Shown here: positions 1 to 8,308 of the stretch, piece by piece | Position numbering within the stretch: position 1 is the first letter of the stretch | Layout of the letters: every line of letters begins with the position of its first letter | Made by a program: the position numbers and the translations under genes | The notes under the pieces: generated by a model | The model's input: only the letters and a program-made list of their open reading frames with translations | The model's database searches: none | Told to the model about the DNA's origin: nothing | Assembly (NCBI GenBank): GCA_002382755.1 | Contig: DFZT01000006.1 | Coordinates: forward strand, 1-31,549 | Direction of reading: 5' to 3' | Origin: Firmicutes bacterium UBA4049 | Lineage (GTDB): Bacteria; Bacillota; Desulfotomaculia; Desulfotomaculales; Nap2-2B | Length of the DNA: 31,549 nucleotides

Positions 1-33
1 ATAACCCAAGCGGCTGGCCAAGCCGAACTTCTA
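1..33 (-). pseudogene. Fragment of a four-helix-bundle (S23-type) protein gene
   Basis: Read on the minus strand, bases 30 to 1 encode KFGLASRLGY, which matches the interior of the S23 gene at the right edge of this window (QFGLASRLGYT). The first 29 bases are identical to 31474-31502. Just upstream in the reading direction there is an in-frame TAG (31-33), and the sequence then passes into CAGCCTA heptamers. The upstream part of the gene is therefore missing here, and its 3' end lies outside the window. It is read as a broken copy of the four-helix-bundle family, once known as 23S rRNA intervening-sequence proteins. The function of intact members is not well established. Confidence 0.6.
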
Positions 34-35
34 CA

Positions 36-92
36 GGCTTCAGCCTACAGCCTAATTGCCTACAGCCTACAGCCTACAGCCTAACAGCCTGA
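36..92. repeat. Degenerate CAGCCTA heptamer array
   Basis: About seven imperfect copies of CAGCCTA (reverse complement TAGGCTG) run from 36 to 92. They are interrupted by a TTCAG stretch and an AATTG spacer. The array abuts the broken S23 fragment and lies just downstream of the HAD gene. The same heptamer recurs at 20708-20776 and 31364-31384, and a related one at 11391-11420. Confidence 0.85.
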
Positions 93-99
93 ATAGTTA

Positions 100-861
100 C
101 TAAACTAGACCAATAAATTTGTAAATATCAGCTGTTCTTAAATCCCTGGCAACAAAATCCGCCCCGGCACGGCGCAGAGCTTCCTCCTGACCTATACGCC
201 ACACGCCGACTGCGTCAAAACCCAGTGATTTTGCCGCCTCAATTCCCGATGAAGCGTCTTCAAAAACCACGAATCGCAGTTTTTCACCGGGCATAAGCTC
301 TTTTATCCTGGAGGAAGCAAATTCCAGTATGTTTTTTTTGCCCTCCAGATCGGTTCCGCAAACATCAATGTCAAACAATTTGTATAGTGTGTTCCCTTCA
401 TCCATTGTATTAAAAACAGGGCCAATCTCTTTAATCAAACGTTCTTTGGTTACCCTGATCAGCATGTCTTTGGCATTTTTTGAGGCCGACGCCGCCGCCT
501 GCGGGATTCCTTTTCTTTTAGCTTCCCAGAGTGTCAAGACAGCGTCCGGGAACAGATTGAACTTTCCTGCTTCGATGAGGTTATTGATCAGCTTGTTCTT
601 TTCGCTGCAGTACCTTTCCAGGATAACCTTTTTCTCCTCCTTTGTCTTTGCCCCGAGACGGTCATAAACATTGTTCAGCTCAAGGATATTGTTGCCCCCC
701 TCGAACCTCGGCCGGGAAGCAACGAAATTAAAATAAAAATCCGAACCCATTGTTTTGACCAGATACGGCTCTTTCGCCGCAGTTATTCGCCAGGCATCCT
801 CATGCGGGCTGTCAACCACAACCCCGTCAATGTCCCATATAAAAGCTACTTTTTCAAACAT
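100..861 (-). CDS. HAD-superfamily hydrolase, beta-phosphoglucomutase-like
   Basis: 253 aa cytosolic HAD protein. Motif I is D10-x-D12 (WDIDGVVVDS, nucleophile and acid/base Asp). A SASKN motif near residue 125 is the phosphate-binding Ser/Lys region typical of beta-phosphoglucomutases. A Lys-containing LEGKKN segment and the FEDASSGIEAAKSLG motif carry the acidic Mg ligands. In the family, beta-phosphoglucomutase converts beta-glucose-1-phosphate to glucose-6-phosphate. It is the last gene of a minus-strand operon, starting 6 bases after the GH65 phosphorylase stop. That phosphorylase class releases beta-glucose-1-phosphate, so this partner role is likely. The protein is longer than classical enzymes (about 220 aa), with an extended segment between the cap and motif III. 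A different sugar phosphatase role is possible. Confidence 0.8.
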   Translation of the reverse strand: MFEKVAFIWDIDGVVVDSPHEDAWRITAAKEPYLVKTMGSDFYFNFVASRPRFEGGNNILELNNVYDRLGAKTKEEKKVILERYCSEKNKLINNLIEAGKFNLFPDAVLTLWEAKRKGIPQAAASASKNAKDMLIRVTKERLIKEIGPVFNTMDEGNTLYKLFDIDVCGTDLEGKKNILEFASSRIKELMPGEKLRFVVFEDASSGIEAAKSLGFDAVGVWRIGQEEALRRAGADFVARDLRTADIYKFIGLV

Positions 862-867
862 TTCAGC

Positions 868-3198
868 TCACCTTTTCAAAGTGATTCTTTGGCCGCGGCT
901 TAAAAAATACTTTTTACCGCCTACTTCCAGCCAGATACCCTCCCTGTTTCCAACCCTGTCCCGGACAAGTAAGACCTCCGTCTGAAGCTTTTCTTGGCCG
1001 TTGACGACTTTTAGCTCAAACAAAGCATTTCTGAACCAGAAATTAAGGCGAATGCCGCTTATTTCCTCAGGTAAAACCGGGTTCAGAGATAAAATTTCCC
1101 CTTTTATTTTTATCCCGGCAAAACCGTATGCCGCAATTTGCCACGCGCCGCCAAGCGCGGCCGCATGCATGCCAACTTCCGTATTGCCGTATAAATTGCC
1201 GTAATCCGCCCTCACGGCCTGCATGAAATGCTTGTATGACTCCTTTAGGTTCCCCAACTCGAGCGCTATAATTGCATAACTCGGCAAACTGAGGCTTGAT
1301 ATATGCGTGGTCCTCTTTTCATAAAAATCGTGGTTTATTTGTTTCATACGGCTTTCGAATTCGCTGGCGAACAATTGCATTAAAAGTATAACGTCAGCCT
1401 GCTTGATCAACTGGGTGTCTTTGGCGTCGGCAAGATCTAACGAAGCAGGCCAGACCGGCATTCCGTCTTGATCCCATTCCTGAATTAAGATCTCTTTTTT
1501 ACTGAAATAACCTTCAAACTCTTCAATCAGGCCGTCCTGGTTGATAAAAAAAACAATTTTTTCCGAGATCCCTCTCCAGGACCGGATCTCTTCCTCTTTT
1601 AATTTAATTTTCCTGGCCAGCCGGTTTAGGCGAAGGGGATGCTCCTTGGCCAGCAAGTCGTAAAGCTCCGCCGCGTATCTCAAATTCCACCTGGCCATAT
1701 AATTTGTATAAAAATTATTATCTACACATTCCTGAAACTCATTTGGACCGATGACATTTTTTATCTCGTAATAGTTTTTTTCGCTGTTATAGTTTACGCG
1801 TGTTGCCCAGAACCGGGCTGTTTCAAAAACCATTTCCGCGCCGTAACGGAGCATGAATTCCCTGTCGGAAGTAGCCTGGTAATATAACGCTACTCCGTAA
1901 ATTATATCTCCCGAGATATGTATCTCTCTTTCGGAAACGTAAACGGGAATAACTGTGCCGTCAAAGTTAATCCATGTTTCGGGAGTCTCGTCATTTCCGC
2001 TTGCAGCCGATTCCCACGGCCACCAGGCCCCTTCGTATCCGCTTTTCCTTGCCTTGGCCCTGGCCTGTTTTAAACGCCGGCAGCGGTAAAGGAGAAGATT
2101 CTTGGCCAGCCGAGGTTGAGTAAAGACAAAAAACGGCAGAACAAAGATTTCCGTATCCCAGAATATGTGGCCTTTATACCACCCTCCCGATAATGTTTTT
2201 GCCGGGATACTCACATCCAAATCCTCGGGCGGGACGGCAATCAGAAGATGATAGATATTCAGCCGCATATTATTCTGCAGAAAAGCCCTGTCTTCGATTT
2301 GGAAATCGGAAGTTTCCCACCTTTTTTTCCAGGCGTCGCAATGGGCTTTGAAAACGGCCGGGACGCCTTTTTCTTTTAGAGCGCCAAGTAATTTCAGACA
2401 GCTTTTTTTTACGCTGCGCTTTTTGTCACGGGATGTATAGATTGTAATATAAGATGTGAACGTATATTTTTTCCCCTTAAGGGCTTTGAAGGAAGCATTC
2501 CTGGAAATAGTATTCTCGCCGAGCGAAACGGCCCATTTTATTTTCGGGGGGGCGCCTCTTCCCGAAAACTCCAGGTCTGTGGCCATGCCAATTGACTGCC
2601 CTAAATTAGTTGTTTTTGCTTCAAGGTAAACGGCCCTTTCAGGATCATTAAACGAACAGTTCCGGACAGAGTAATGCCTGACAGGATCTCCGACCGGCTG
2701 AATAGCATTTTCAATTGTACCGTCGATTACCCTTTTGATTGTTATTTCAGCGTCACAATCCAGCGGTTTTAAAGAAAAAACCATTACGGCGGCGTGAAAG
2801 TCCTTCAAACTGAAGAAGCGCGCCGATTCATATTCGTACCTGCCCCGCTCATTTTGAAAGACTGTCCGTCTGTGCAGAACGGCCTTTTTCAGGTCTAAAG
2901 CCCGGCGGTGTTCGACAACCTTCATCTCGCTTACAGAAAGCCTGCCGCCGTTAATATAAATATCTACTCTCACCGGATTGGGAGCGTTGACAATTTCAAA
3001 AGGCTGACTCCCGGTTTGATTATAAATGCCGGCCAGATAAGTCCCGGGATACCCGTTCTCAAAGCTTTCCTCAAGGACGCCCCTTGAACCGAGGTACCCG
3101 TTGCCAAGTGTAAAGATTGTCTCCAAAAACTCTCTTTTTTCCGGATCAAAACCTTCCGTGCCGATTACCCAGCTCTCTTCTGGCAATTTGTTAATCAA
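868..3198 (-). CDS. Glycoside hydrolase family 65 disaccharide phosphorylase
   Basis: About 776 aa, the usual length for GH65 maltose/trehalose/kojibiose/nigerose phosphorylases. These cleave an alpha-glucoside with phosphate, inverting, to give beta-glucose-1-phosphate. The N-terminal beta-sandwich begins at EGFDPEKREFLETIFTLGNG. The (alpha/alpha)6 catalytic part carries GGWYKGHIFWDTEIF and the acid motif GPNEFQECVDNN with its Glu near residue 480. Substrate specificity cannot be read from the sequence. Start: an in-frame TTG at 3258 extends the protein by 20 basic residues but lacks a ribosome site. The TTG at 3196-3198 sits 6 bases after a perfect AGGAGG, so I prefer it. The gene lies between a GT4 glycosyltransferase and the beta-PGM-like HAD, consistent with an alpha-glucoside metabolism cassette. 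Confidence 0.88.
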   Translation of the reverse strand: MINKLPEESWVIGTEGFDPEKREFLETIFTLGNGYLGSRGVLEESFENGYPGTYLAGIYNQTGSQPFEIVNAPNPVRVDIYINGGRLSVSEMKVVEHRRALDLKKAVLHRRTVFQNERGRYEYESARFFSLKDFHAAVMVFSLKPLDCDAEITIKRVIDGTIENAIQPVGDPVRHYSVRNCSFNDPERAVYLEAKTTNLGQSIGMATDLEFSGRGAPPKIKWAVSLGENTISRNASFKALKGKKYTFTSYITIYTSRDKKRSVKKSCLKLLGALKEKGVPAVFKAHCDAWKKRWETSDFQIEDRAFLQNNMRLNIYHLLIAVPPEDLDVSIPAKTLSGGWYKGHIFWDTEIFVLPFFVFTQPRLAKNLLLYRCRRLKQARAKARKSGYEGAWWPWESAASGNDETPETWINFDGTVIPVYVSEREIHISGDIIYGVALYYQATSDREFMLRYGAEMVFETARFWATRVNYNSEKNYYEIKNVIGPNEFQECVDNNFYTNYMARWNLRYAAELYDLLAKEHPLRLNRLARKIKLKEEEIRSWRGISEKIVFFINQDGLIEEFEGYFSKKEILIQEWDQDGMPVWPASLDLADAKDTQLIKQADVILLMQLFASEFESRMKQINHDFYEKRTTHISSLSLPSYAIIALELGNLKESYKHFMQAVRADYGNLYGNTEVGMHAAALGGAWQIAAYGFAGIKIKGEILSLNPVLPEEISGIRLNFWFRNALFELKVVNGQEKLQTEVLLVRDRVGNREGIWLEVGGKKYFLSRGQRITLKR

Positions 3199-3259
3199 GA
3201 ACCCCCTCCTCTTTCTTATAAAACCGCTCTTTTTAATTTCCCTTGCCCGACGCGGCAAG

Positions 3260-4324
3260 TTAACTTGTTGGCCTTTTTTTAATCACTTCTTTATAGAGCC
3301 TTTCGTAGCTGTCCACCATTACCTGTGAAGTAAAAAGATTTTCTACCCTTTCCCGGCATTTAAAGGGGTTGATGCTTCCTGCCCGGCCAGCGGCCGCAAC
3401 AAATTCCTCCATGGTTTCAACCACGAAACCTGTGACGCCATGTTCAACCACCTCCGGGGCTGATCCCTTCTTGAAAGTAATCACTGGTGTGCCGCAGGCC
3501 ATCGCCTCGACCATAGTTATACCAAAAGGCTCCTCCCATTGAATCGGGTAAAGGTAGCCTTTCCCCCGGGAAAACAAACGCATTTTTTCCTCGCTGTAGT
3601 GCCCCAGTTCACCAATGTAAGTTATCTTCCGATCAAGATAAGGCCGGATAAATTGCTCAAAATAATTTACCTCGTCCCGCTCGTGAACTTTACCGGCCAA
3701 AACAAGCTTTGCTCCCATTCGCCTGGCTGCCTCGCAGGCAAGGTGGGGGGCTTTTTCCTGATTGAAACGGCCTATGTAAAAGAAATAATCCTCCTTGTCC
3801 GGGAAAAAAGGATACTTATCAAATTTGACACCGTTATACACTGTGCCAAGGTAATTAAGACCAGGGAGAAAAGAGCGCTGGTTGTTGCTTATGGAAATGA
3901 AATGAATTCCCGGATGGTTGGCGAAAAGTCTGTAGAACGCCTTGTTTTCCTCGTCAAAAGGGCCGTGCAGCGTATGCACGACGGGAACTTCTTTTAAAAA
4001 AGCAGCGCAGCACAATCCTTCCTTCCAGGTGTGATCATGGATTAAATCAAAGCCTTTTCCGATTACTTCCAAATATGATGCCAAGGTATGGCTTAAAGCT
4101 GTATTTAGAAAACTTGAAGCGGGTTTGTCCAGGCAGGCTTTCATTTCCTGGTCAAAATAATTAAAGAGATGCGCTTTTGTGGTTGACTCTGCGACCGTGC
4201 ATACCGTAACTTCATGGCCTTTGGAAACCAGCCCGTCAGCAAGGAGGCTGGCGACAACTTCAATACCTCCGTAGCCGGCAGGAGGAATCTTAAACCAGGG
4301 CGGCACGATTATTGCTATCTTCAT
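3260..4324 (-). CDS. GT4-family glycosyltransferase
   Basis: 354 aa GT-B fold retaining glycosyltransferase. The N-terminal domain starts with KIAIIVPPW and carries PPAGYGGIE, the nucleotide-sugar glycine-rich loop. The C-terminal domain has FFYIGRFNQEKAPHLA, a PIQWEEPFGITMVEAMACG segment containing the E-x7-E motif, and GTPVI. No signal peptide or membrane span is visible. The ATG at 4324 is preceded by AAGGTG. It is the first gene of the operon with GH65 and HAD. The donor and acceptor are unknown. Context suggests synthesis of a glucoside or disaccharide that the phosphorylase can break down, but this is inference. Confidence 0.85.
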   Translation of the reverse strand: MKIAIIVPPWFKIPPAGYGGIEVVASLLADGLVSKGHEVTVCTVAESTTKAHLFNYFDQEMKACLDKPASSFLNTALSHTLASYLEVIGKGFDLIHDHTWKEGLCCAAFLKEVPVVHTLHGPFDEENKAFYRLFANHPGIHFISISNNQRSFLPGLNYLGTVYNGVKFDKYPFFPDKEDYFFYIGRFNQEKAPHLACEAARRMGAKLVLAGKVHERDEVNYFEQFIRPYLDRKITYIGELGHYSEEKMRLFSRGKGYLYPIQWEEPFGITMVEAMACGTPVITFKKGSAPEVVEHGVTGFVVETMEEFVAAAGRAGSINPFKCRERVENLFTSQVMVDSYERLYKEVIKKRPTS

Positions 4325-4461
4325 TTCTTCACCTTGATTCTTTAAATTATATATTTATATTGTCTTAAAAATGAATAAATTACAGGCCGCTCCAGTCACA
4401 GCCAGCTTTGTTCCGGAGAATTTTAAGCCAAAAATTTTTTCAGTCAGTTAATACGCTATTT

Positions 4462-5547
4462 TTATCTTAAATGCTTCGAACCAGGATCATACGTAAAGCT
4501 ATCCAATAATTCCTGGCTGCTGCTGTAAAAATAAATCCTTACCAGCTCAAGGTTGACGTCTGCATCATCTTCAAATGTGTCGGAAATTGTCTCGCAAATA
4601 TCCTTGACCTTACTTTCAATATCGTCGCTATCAAGCCCTTCCCATTCGGTATCAGCATCGGCGTCATTCGCCTTTAATTTAACGGTAACATTGTAACTGG
4701 AATAGCTGGCGCTTGTTACTTTAAAAGTAATGCCTTTTACAGAAAAACTGTCGTCCTTCAGACTGTCCTCAACATCCTCAATAGCCTGTGTGTCAACCCG
4801 GTAATCCTTGTCTGTATCTGTAAAGGTTACTGCAAGGCTGGAGGTTCCGTTCTTGGAAAAATTAACTAACGTGTCATCGCTGTCATTATCTATAATTTTT
4901 CCGGTCACCTGAGTGCTGCTGGAAAGCTCATCCTGAATACTGTTCACCAGATTTTTAATCCAGCTTTTTATTTCGCTGTCGGTCAAATTCTTCCATTTGC
5001 TTTTATAGCTGCCCAGATCAACCTCAATTTTAACAGTTACGTCATCTTCGTCACCGCTGAGGCTGATGTCATCAATCTTTACCGTTTTCAGATAATCGTA
5101 ATCTGAAATCAGGTCGTCTTCCAGGTCCCCAAGTCCAGTATTATTTTTTTTATTATCTTTTTTGAGCGAATTAATTTCATCTTTTAAACTTTGTATTTCG
5201 CTGTTTTTTTGCGCTAATTGCATTGTGAGATTCTCAATTGTTTTGTCCTTCTGGGCCAGCGCCTCGGTATCGGCTGTTTTACCGGTAATTTTGACCGTCT
5301 TTAGTTTATTGTCCCAGTCAACCTTTAAATTTAACGCTTCAGCAACCACCCTGATTGGAACGAGAGTCCTTCCCTTAAGAATGACAGGTTCCCCGTTTGT
5401 TCCTGCGCTTATGGTTTTACCGTTCACAATCAGCTTGATCACCTGGCTGATACTGACTTGATTGGTTGCTGCCGCAGCATCCGCAGCCGCGGCGACCAAA
5501 AACAATATAGAAAGTGACAGCAACACGGCGATAATTTTTTTCTTCAT
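4462..5547 (-). CDS. Secreted protein with copper amine oxidase N-terminal domain
   Basis: 361 aa. A Lys-rich start, a hydrophobic stretch and an AAADAAAA region form a signal peptide. Next comes a copper_amine_oxidase N-domain (IKLIVNGKTI, LVPIRVVAEALNLKVDWDN), a module common in cell-surface proteins of anaerobic Firmicutes and not itself an oxidase. A short coiled coil follows (residues about 100-135, LAQKNSEIQSLKDEINSLKK), then a long acidic Ser/Asp-rich region with two similar beta-rich segments (around DDVTVKIEVDLGSYKSKW and YNVTVKLKANDADADTEW). Start: ATG at 5547 with AAAGGAG nine bases upstream. An in-frame TTG at 5556 lies directly on that ribosome site and is rejected. Function unknown; probably exported and wall-associated. 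Confidence 0.8.
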   Translation of the reverse strand: MKKKIIAVLLSLSILFLVAAAADAAAATNQVSISQVIKLIVNGKTISAGTNGEPVILKGRTLVPIRVVAEALNLKVDWDNKLKTVKITGKTADTEALAQKDKTIENLTMQLAQKNSEIQSLKDEINSLKKDNKKNNTGLGDLEDDLISDYDYLKTVKIDDISLSGDEDDVTVKIEVDLGSYKSKWKNLTDSEIKSWIKNLVNSIQDELSSSTQVTGKIIDNDSDDTLVNFSKNGTSSLAVTFTDTDKDYRVDTQAIEDVEDSLKDDSFSVKGITFKVTSASYSSYNVTVKLKANDADADTEWEGLDSDDIESKVKDICETISDTFEDDADVNLELVRIYFYSSSQELLDSFTYDPGSKHLR

Positions 5548-5596
5548 GGCTTTCAACTCCTTTATTTTTTATTTTTTTAGCGCCTGCAAATCTGCA

Positions 5597-5610
5597 AACC
5601 GGTACCGGTT
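5597..5610. promoter_or_regulatory. 14-base perfect palindrome in a leader
   Basis: AACCGGTACCGGTT reads the same on both strands. It lies about 50 bases upstream of the ATG of the minus-strand surface-protein gene. It could be an operator or a small RNA hairpin; no regulator is identified. Confidence 0.4.
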
Positions 5611-5873
5611 AACCAGGCATAACTAACCCCTCCTACTTGTATACTTGCCATAAATTTAAAACTTCTGAAAAAAAATTTACTTTTATAAAGATAAGTTTAA
5701 TATATCGTTGTTTTAAAATAATGATATTTTTTCCGTTCTAGGAAGCGGCGTCCTGACGGGGATATATAACTGTCAAAGTCTCATTTTGCAGGAATAATAA
5801 GTAATTCCACAACAAAGATCGAAAACCCTTTACTTCTGTCAAAAAAATCGTTTTATCAAGCCCGGATAAGAAT

Positions 5874-5898
5874 AAAAAAACCGGCCTTTAAAAGCCGG
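5874..5898 (-). terminator. Intrinsic terminator of the glutamate synthase operon
   Basis: On the minus strand CCGGC - 8-base loop - GCCGG is followed by seven T. It lies 24 bases after the stop of the GXGXG subunit gene. Confidence 0.85.
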
Positions 5899-5921
5899 CA
5901 GTGGTTAATCAAGCTTTGTTA

Positions 5922-6770
5922 TTAATATGCGTATATACTCCCATACGGTCTTTTAGAAAGCGGCAGAATTTTCCGGAAATGCCCCTGGAGGATATCTTCC
6001 GTATTTAAGTCGAAGCGCTGCGCAAATTCTCCTGAATACTGCCGGATAATTTCCAGGTCTCGGTCGTCAGTCTCGTAAATTCCAACATCTTTTCCAAGCT
6101 GGCTTTTTTCTATGTTCCCTCTTACGAAAATCACACCCCCATGCATTCCGGTCCCAATATAGCTGGCATTGTGGTTTTTGTCCCTGCTTAAGGCCAGCCC
6201 GAGTAAAATGACTATCCCGCCTGCCATGTACTCTCCGAAAAAATCCTGGGCGGTCCCGCCGATGACCAGCACAGGCACCTTGTCGTTATACTGCTTCATG
6301 TGAATAGCGGTCCTGTAACCGACATTGTTCCTGATAAAAATTTTTCCGCCCCGCATTGACATGGCCGCAACATCTCCGGCTTTGCCATGAACGACTATTT
6401 CACCATCGTTCATCGTGTTGCCGACGCCATCCTGGGCATTACCATATACGGTAAGCCGCTGGCCGTTTAAAAAAGCGCCCAGGTCATTCCCGGCAGTCCC
6501 GTAAATTTTCAGGTTAACATCAGATCCGGGTACGGTGGTTAATCTGGTGCCGATATACCTCTGCCCGAAAACATTCCTGACGGTAATATCCCGCGCTCCT
6601 TGAGAGGCTACTTCCCTGAGCAAATCGTTCAATTCTTTGTGCCTCAGGTTTAAAGCGTCTATCCAGGCTTCAGACCCGCTGATTGTCGCATACCCGCCAA
6701 GTTCACTCACATGTCTGGACCCTTCCAGAAAAATGTCACGCAAACCCGCCTTTAAAGCCAGACCTGCCAT
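5922..6770 (-). CDS. Glutamate synthase GXGXG-domain subunit (GltB C-terminal domain)
   Basis: 282 aa. It corresponds to the beta-helix domain at the C-terminus of full-length GltB, with repeats such as VYGNAQDGVGNTMNDGEIVVHGKAGDVAA and IGTGMHGGVIFVRGN. In GltS this domain is structural and helps connect the glutaminase and synthase sites. Here it is a free-standing protein, as in the split glutamate synthases of archaea and many anaerobes. It is the last gene of the glt operon, its ATG lying 7 bases after the FMN subunit stop. A strong terminator follows. The homologous fold also occurs in FwdC/FmdC, but the neighbours make GltS the clear assignment. Confidence 0.92.
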   Translation of the reverse strand: MAGLALKAGLRDIFLEGSRHVSELGGYATISGSEAWIDALNLRHKELNDLLREVASQGARDITVRNVFGQRYIGTRLTTVPGSDVNLKIYGTAGNDLGAFLNGQRLTVYGNAQDGVGNTMNDGEIVVHGKAGDVAAMSMRGGKIFIRNNVGYRTAIHMKQYNDKVPVLVIGGTAQDFFGEYMAGGIVILLGLALSRDKNHNASYIGTGMHGGVIFVRGNIEKSQLGKDVGIYETDDRDLEIIRQYSGEFAQRFDLNTEDILQGHFRKILPLSKRPYGSIYAY

Positions 6771-6777
6771 TATCTAA

Positions 6778-8292
6778 TCACTCCCCCGCTCCTTTTACTC
6801 CCAGAACATCCAGTTCCCAGCCTTCCAGCCCGACGCCGCGCAGGTGGTCCCTGTTGCCCCTTATACTCTCAATCGCATTTATACCCATGCCTCCGAGCAT
6901 TTCCTTGATCTCGTGCTCCCAACTCCTCAGCATGTTAACCAGCTTGGCGCTGGCGATTTCCGGGTTAAGCCTTTTCGCCAGATAAGGATCCTGTGTGCAG
7001 ACCCCCCATGCGCATTTCCCCGTGTAGCATTTCTGACAAAGCGTGCAGCCCATGGCAACCAGCGCAGAGGTGCCGATATATACGGCATCCGCCCCCAGCG
7101 CGATTGCCTTGAGGACATCCCCGCTGCACCTGAACCCGCCGGCGGCTATAACCGAACATTTATTCCTGATTCCCTCGTCGCGAAGCCTTTTATCAACAGC
7201 CGCCAGAGCAAGTTCCAGAGGTATTCCTATATTGTCCCTGATTATTTTGGGCGCCGACCCTGTCCCGCCCCTTATGCCGTCGATGGCGATGATATCCGCG
7301 CCGGCCCTGACTATTCCGGAGGCGATGGCGGCCACGTGGTTTACCGCGGCAATCTTAACGGAAATTGGTTTTGTATAGTTGGTGACCTCTTTCAGGGCGT
7401 AGATCAGCATCGAGAGATCCTCAATTGAATAAATGTCATGCTGGGGCGCCGGAGAAAGAGCGTCCGACCCCTCCGGAATCATTCTGTTCCTGGCCACGTT
7501 AAACGACACCTTTTCGCCGGGGAGATGCCCGCCGATACCGGGCTTGGCGCCCTGCCCAATCTTGATTTCAACAATTGACGCGCAGTTAAAGTATTCCGAA
7601 TCGACGCCAAACCTTCCGCTGGCGCATTGAACGACCGCGTTCCCGCCGTATTTTTCCCTCATTTCAAGCGGCAGGCCGCCTTCGCCGGTGTTGAACAAAG
7701 TTCCCACTTCCCTGGCCGCCATAGCCAGAGACAGGAAAGCCTGGTAACTGATTGCTCCATAGGACATGGCTGAAAAAGCCACCGGGAGCTCAATCATCTT
7801 GTTAGGGTTCAGCTCGCTCTTTATCTCGAAGCCTTCTTCACTTAAGTCAATTTCAAGCGAATCCGGCTTTTTTCCTAAAAATGTCTTCAGCTCCATGGGT
7901 TCCCGCAAGGGATCGATCGAAGGGTTGGTTACCTGCGAAGCGTTTAAGACAAGGTGATCCCAGTAAACCTTGTACGGCTTGTCGTTCCCGCTCCCGGCCA
8001 GGATCACGCCGCCGGTTTCCGCCTGCTTTTTTAAGTCCTGGAGCTTTTCCCTGGTCCAGCTGAAATTAAGCTTGTATTGAGAAGGATGCGGCCGGACACA
8101 AAGAGCGCCTGTCGGGCAAAAAACAGCGCACCTCTGGCAGCCGACGCAAACCTCCTCGCAGGAGAACATGGCGTCAAGATCGGGGTCATACTTGTGGCCT
8201 CCCAATGGACACTGCCTTTCACAGACCCTGCACTTGATACAGCGTTCTGTTTTCCTTTCAATGGCAAATTCCGGCAACAGATACGAATACAT
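6778..8292 (-). CDS. gltB: Glutamate synthase FMN-binding subunit with N-terminal ferredoxin domain
   Basis: About 504 aa. The N-terminal 75 residues hold two 4Fe-4S motifs (CIKCRVCERQCP and CVGCQRCAVFCP). The TIM-barrel synthase domain has FNTGEGGLP, GQGAKPGIGGHLPGEKV, IDGIRGGTGSAP and the GCTLCQKCYTGKC cysteine cluster that binds a 3Fe-4S centre in the family. It reduces 2-iminoglutarate, made from 2-oxoglutarate and channelled ammonia, to glutamate. It is the free-standing archaeal-type middle domain of GltB. Start: ATG at 8292 with GGGTG nine bases upstream; an in-frame TTG at 8298 is too close to that site. The built-in ferredoxin domain suggests electrons arrive through the adjacent ferredoxin and FAD oxidoreductase. 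Confidence 0.93.
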   Translation of the reverse strand: MYSYLLPEFAIERKTERCIKCRVCERQCPLGGHKYDPDLDAMFSCEEVCVGCQRCAVFCPTGALCVRPHPSQYKLNFSWTREKLQDLKKQAETGGVILAGSGNDKPYKVYWDHLVLNASQVTNPSIDPLREPMELKTFLGKKPDSLEIDLSEEGFEIKSELNPNKMIELPVAFSAMSYGAISYQAFLSLAMAAREVGTLFNTGEGGLPLEMREKYGGNAVVQCASGRFGVDSEYFNCASIVEIKIGQGAKPGIGGHLPGEKVSFNVARNRMIPEGSDALSPAPQHDIYSIEDLSMLIYALKEVTNYTKPISVKIAAVNHVAAIASGIVRAGADIIAIDGIRGGTGSAPKIIRDNIGIPLELALAAVDKRLRDEGIRNKCSVIAAGGFRCSGDVLKAIALGADAVYIGTSALVAMGCTLCQKCYTGKCAWGVCTQDPYLAKRLNPEIASAKLVNMLRSWEHEIKEMLGGMGINAIESIRGNRDHLRGVGLEGWELDVLGVKGAGE

Positions 8293-8308
8293 TTTCAATC
8301 ACACCCTG

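Larger units (their letters stand above)
5548..5921. other. Gap between the glt operon and the surface-protein gene
   Basis: 374 bases without a convincing gene. They hold the glt operon terminator (5874-5898) and the leader of the minus-strand surface-protein gene. That leader contains a 14-base perfect palindrome (5597-5610) and, on the minus strand, AGGAGGGG followed by a three-codon frame ATG-CCT-GGT-TAA. The rest (5640-5740) is AT-rich, with no promoter I can assign firmly. Confidence 0.6.

Noticed and set aside
4325..4461. Promoter for the glycosyltransferase operon
   Set aside because: A TATAAT is present on the minus strand (4346-4351) but no suitably spaced -35 or extended element, so it is not listed.
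6844..7428. Long plus-strand open frame opposite the glutamate synthase FMN gene
   Set aside because: It lies wholly inside a strongly supported gene on the other strand. It has no family motif or ribosome site and reflects GC-rich codon positions of the real gene.
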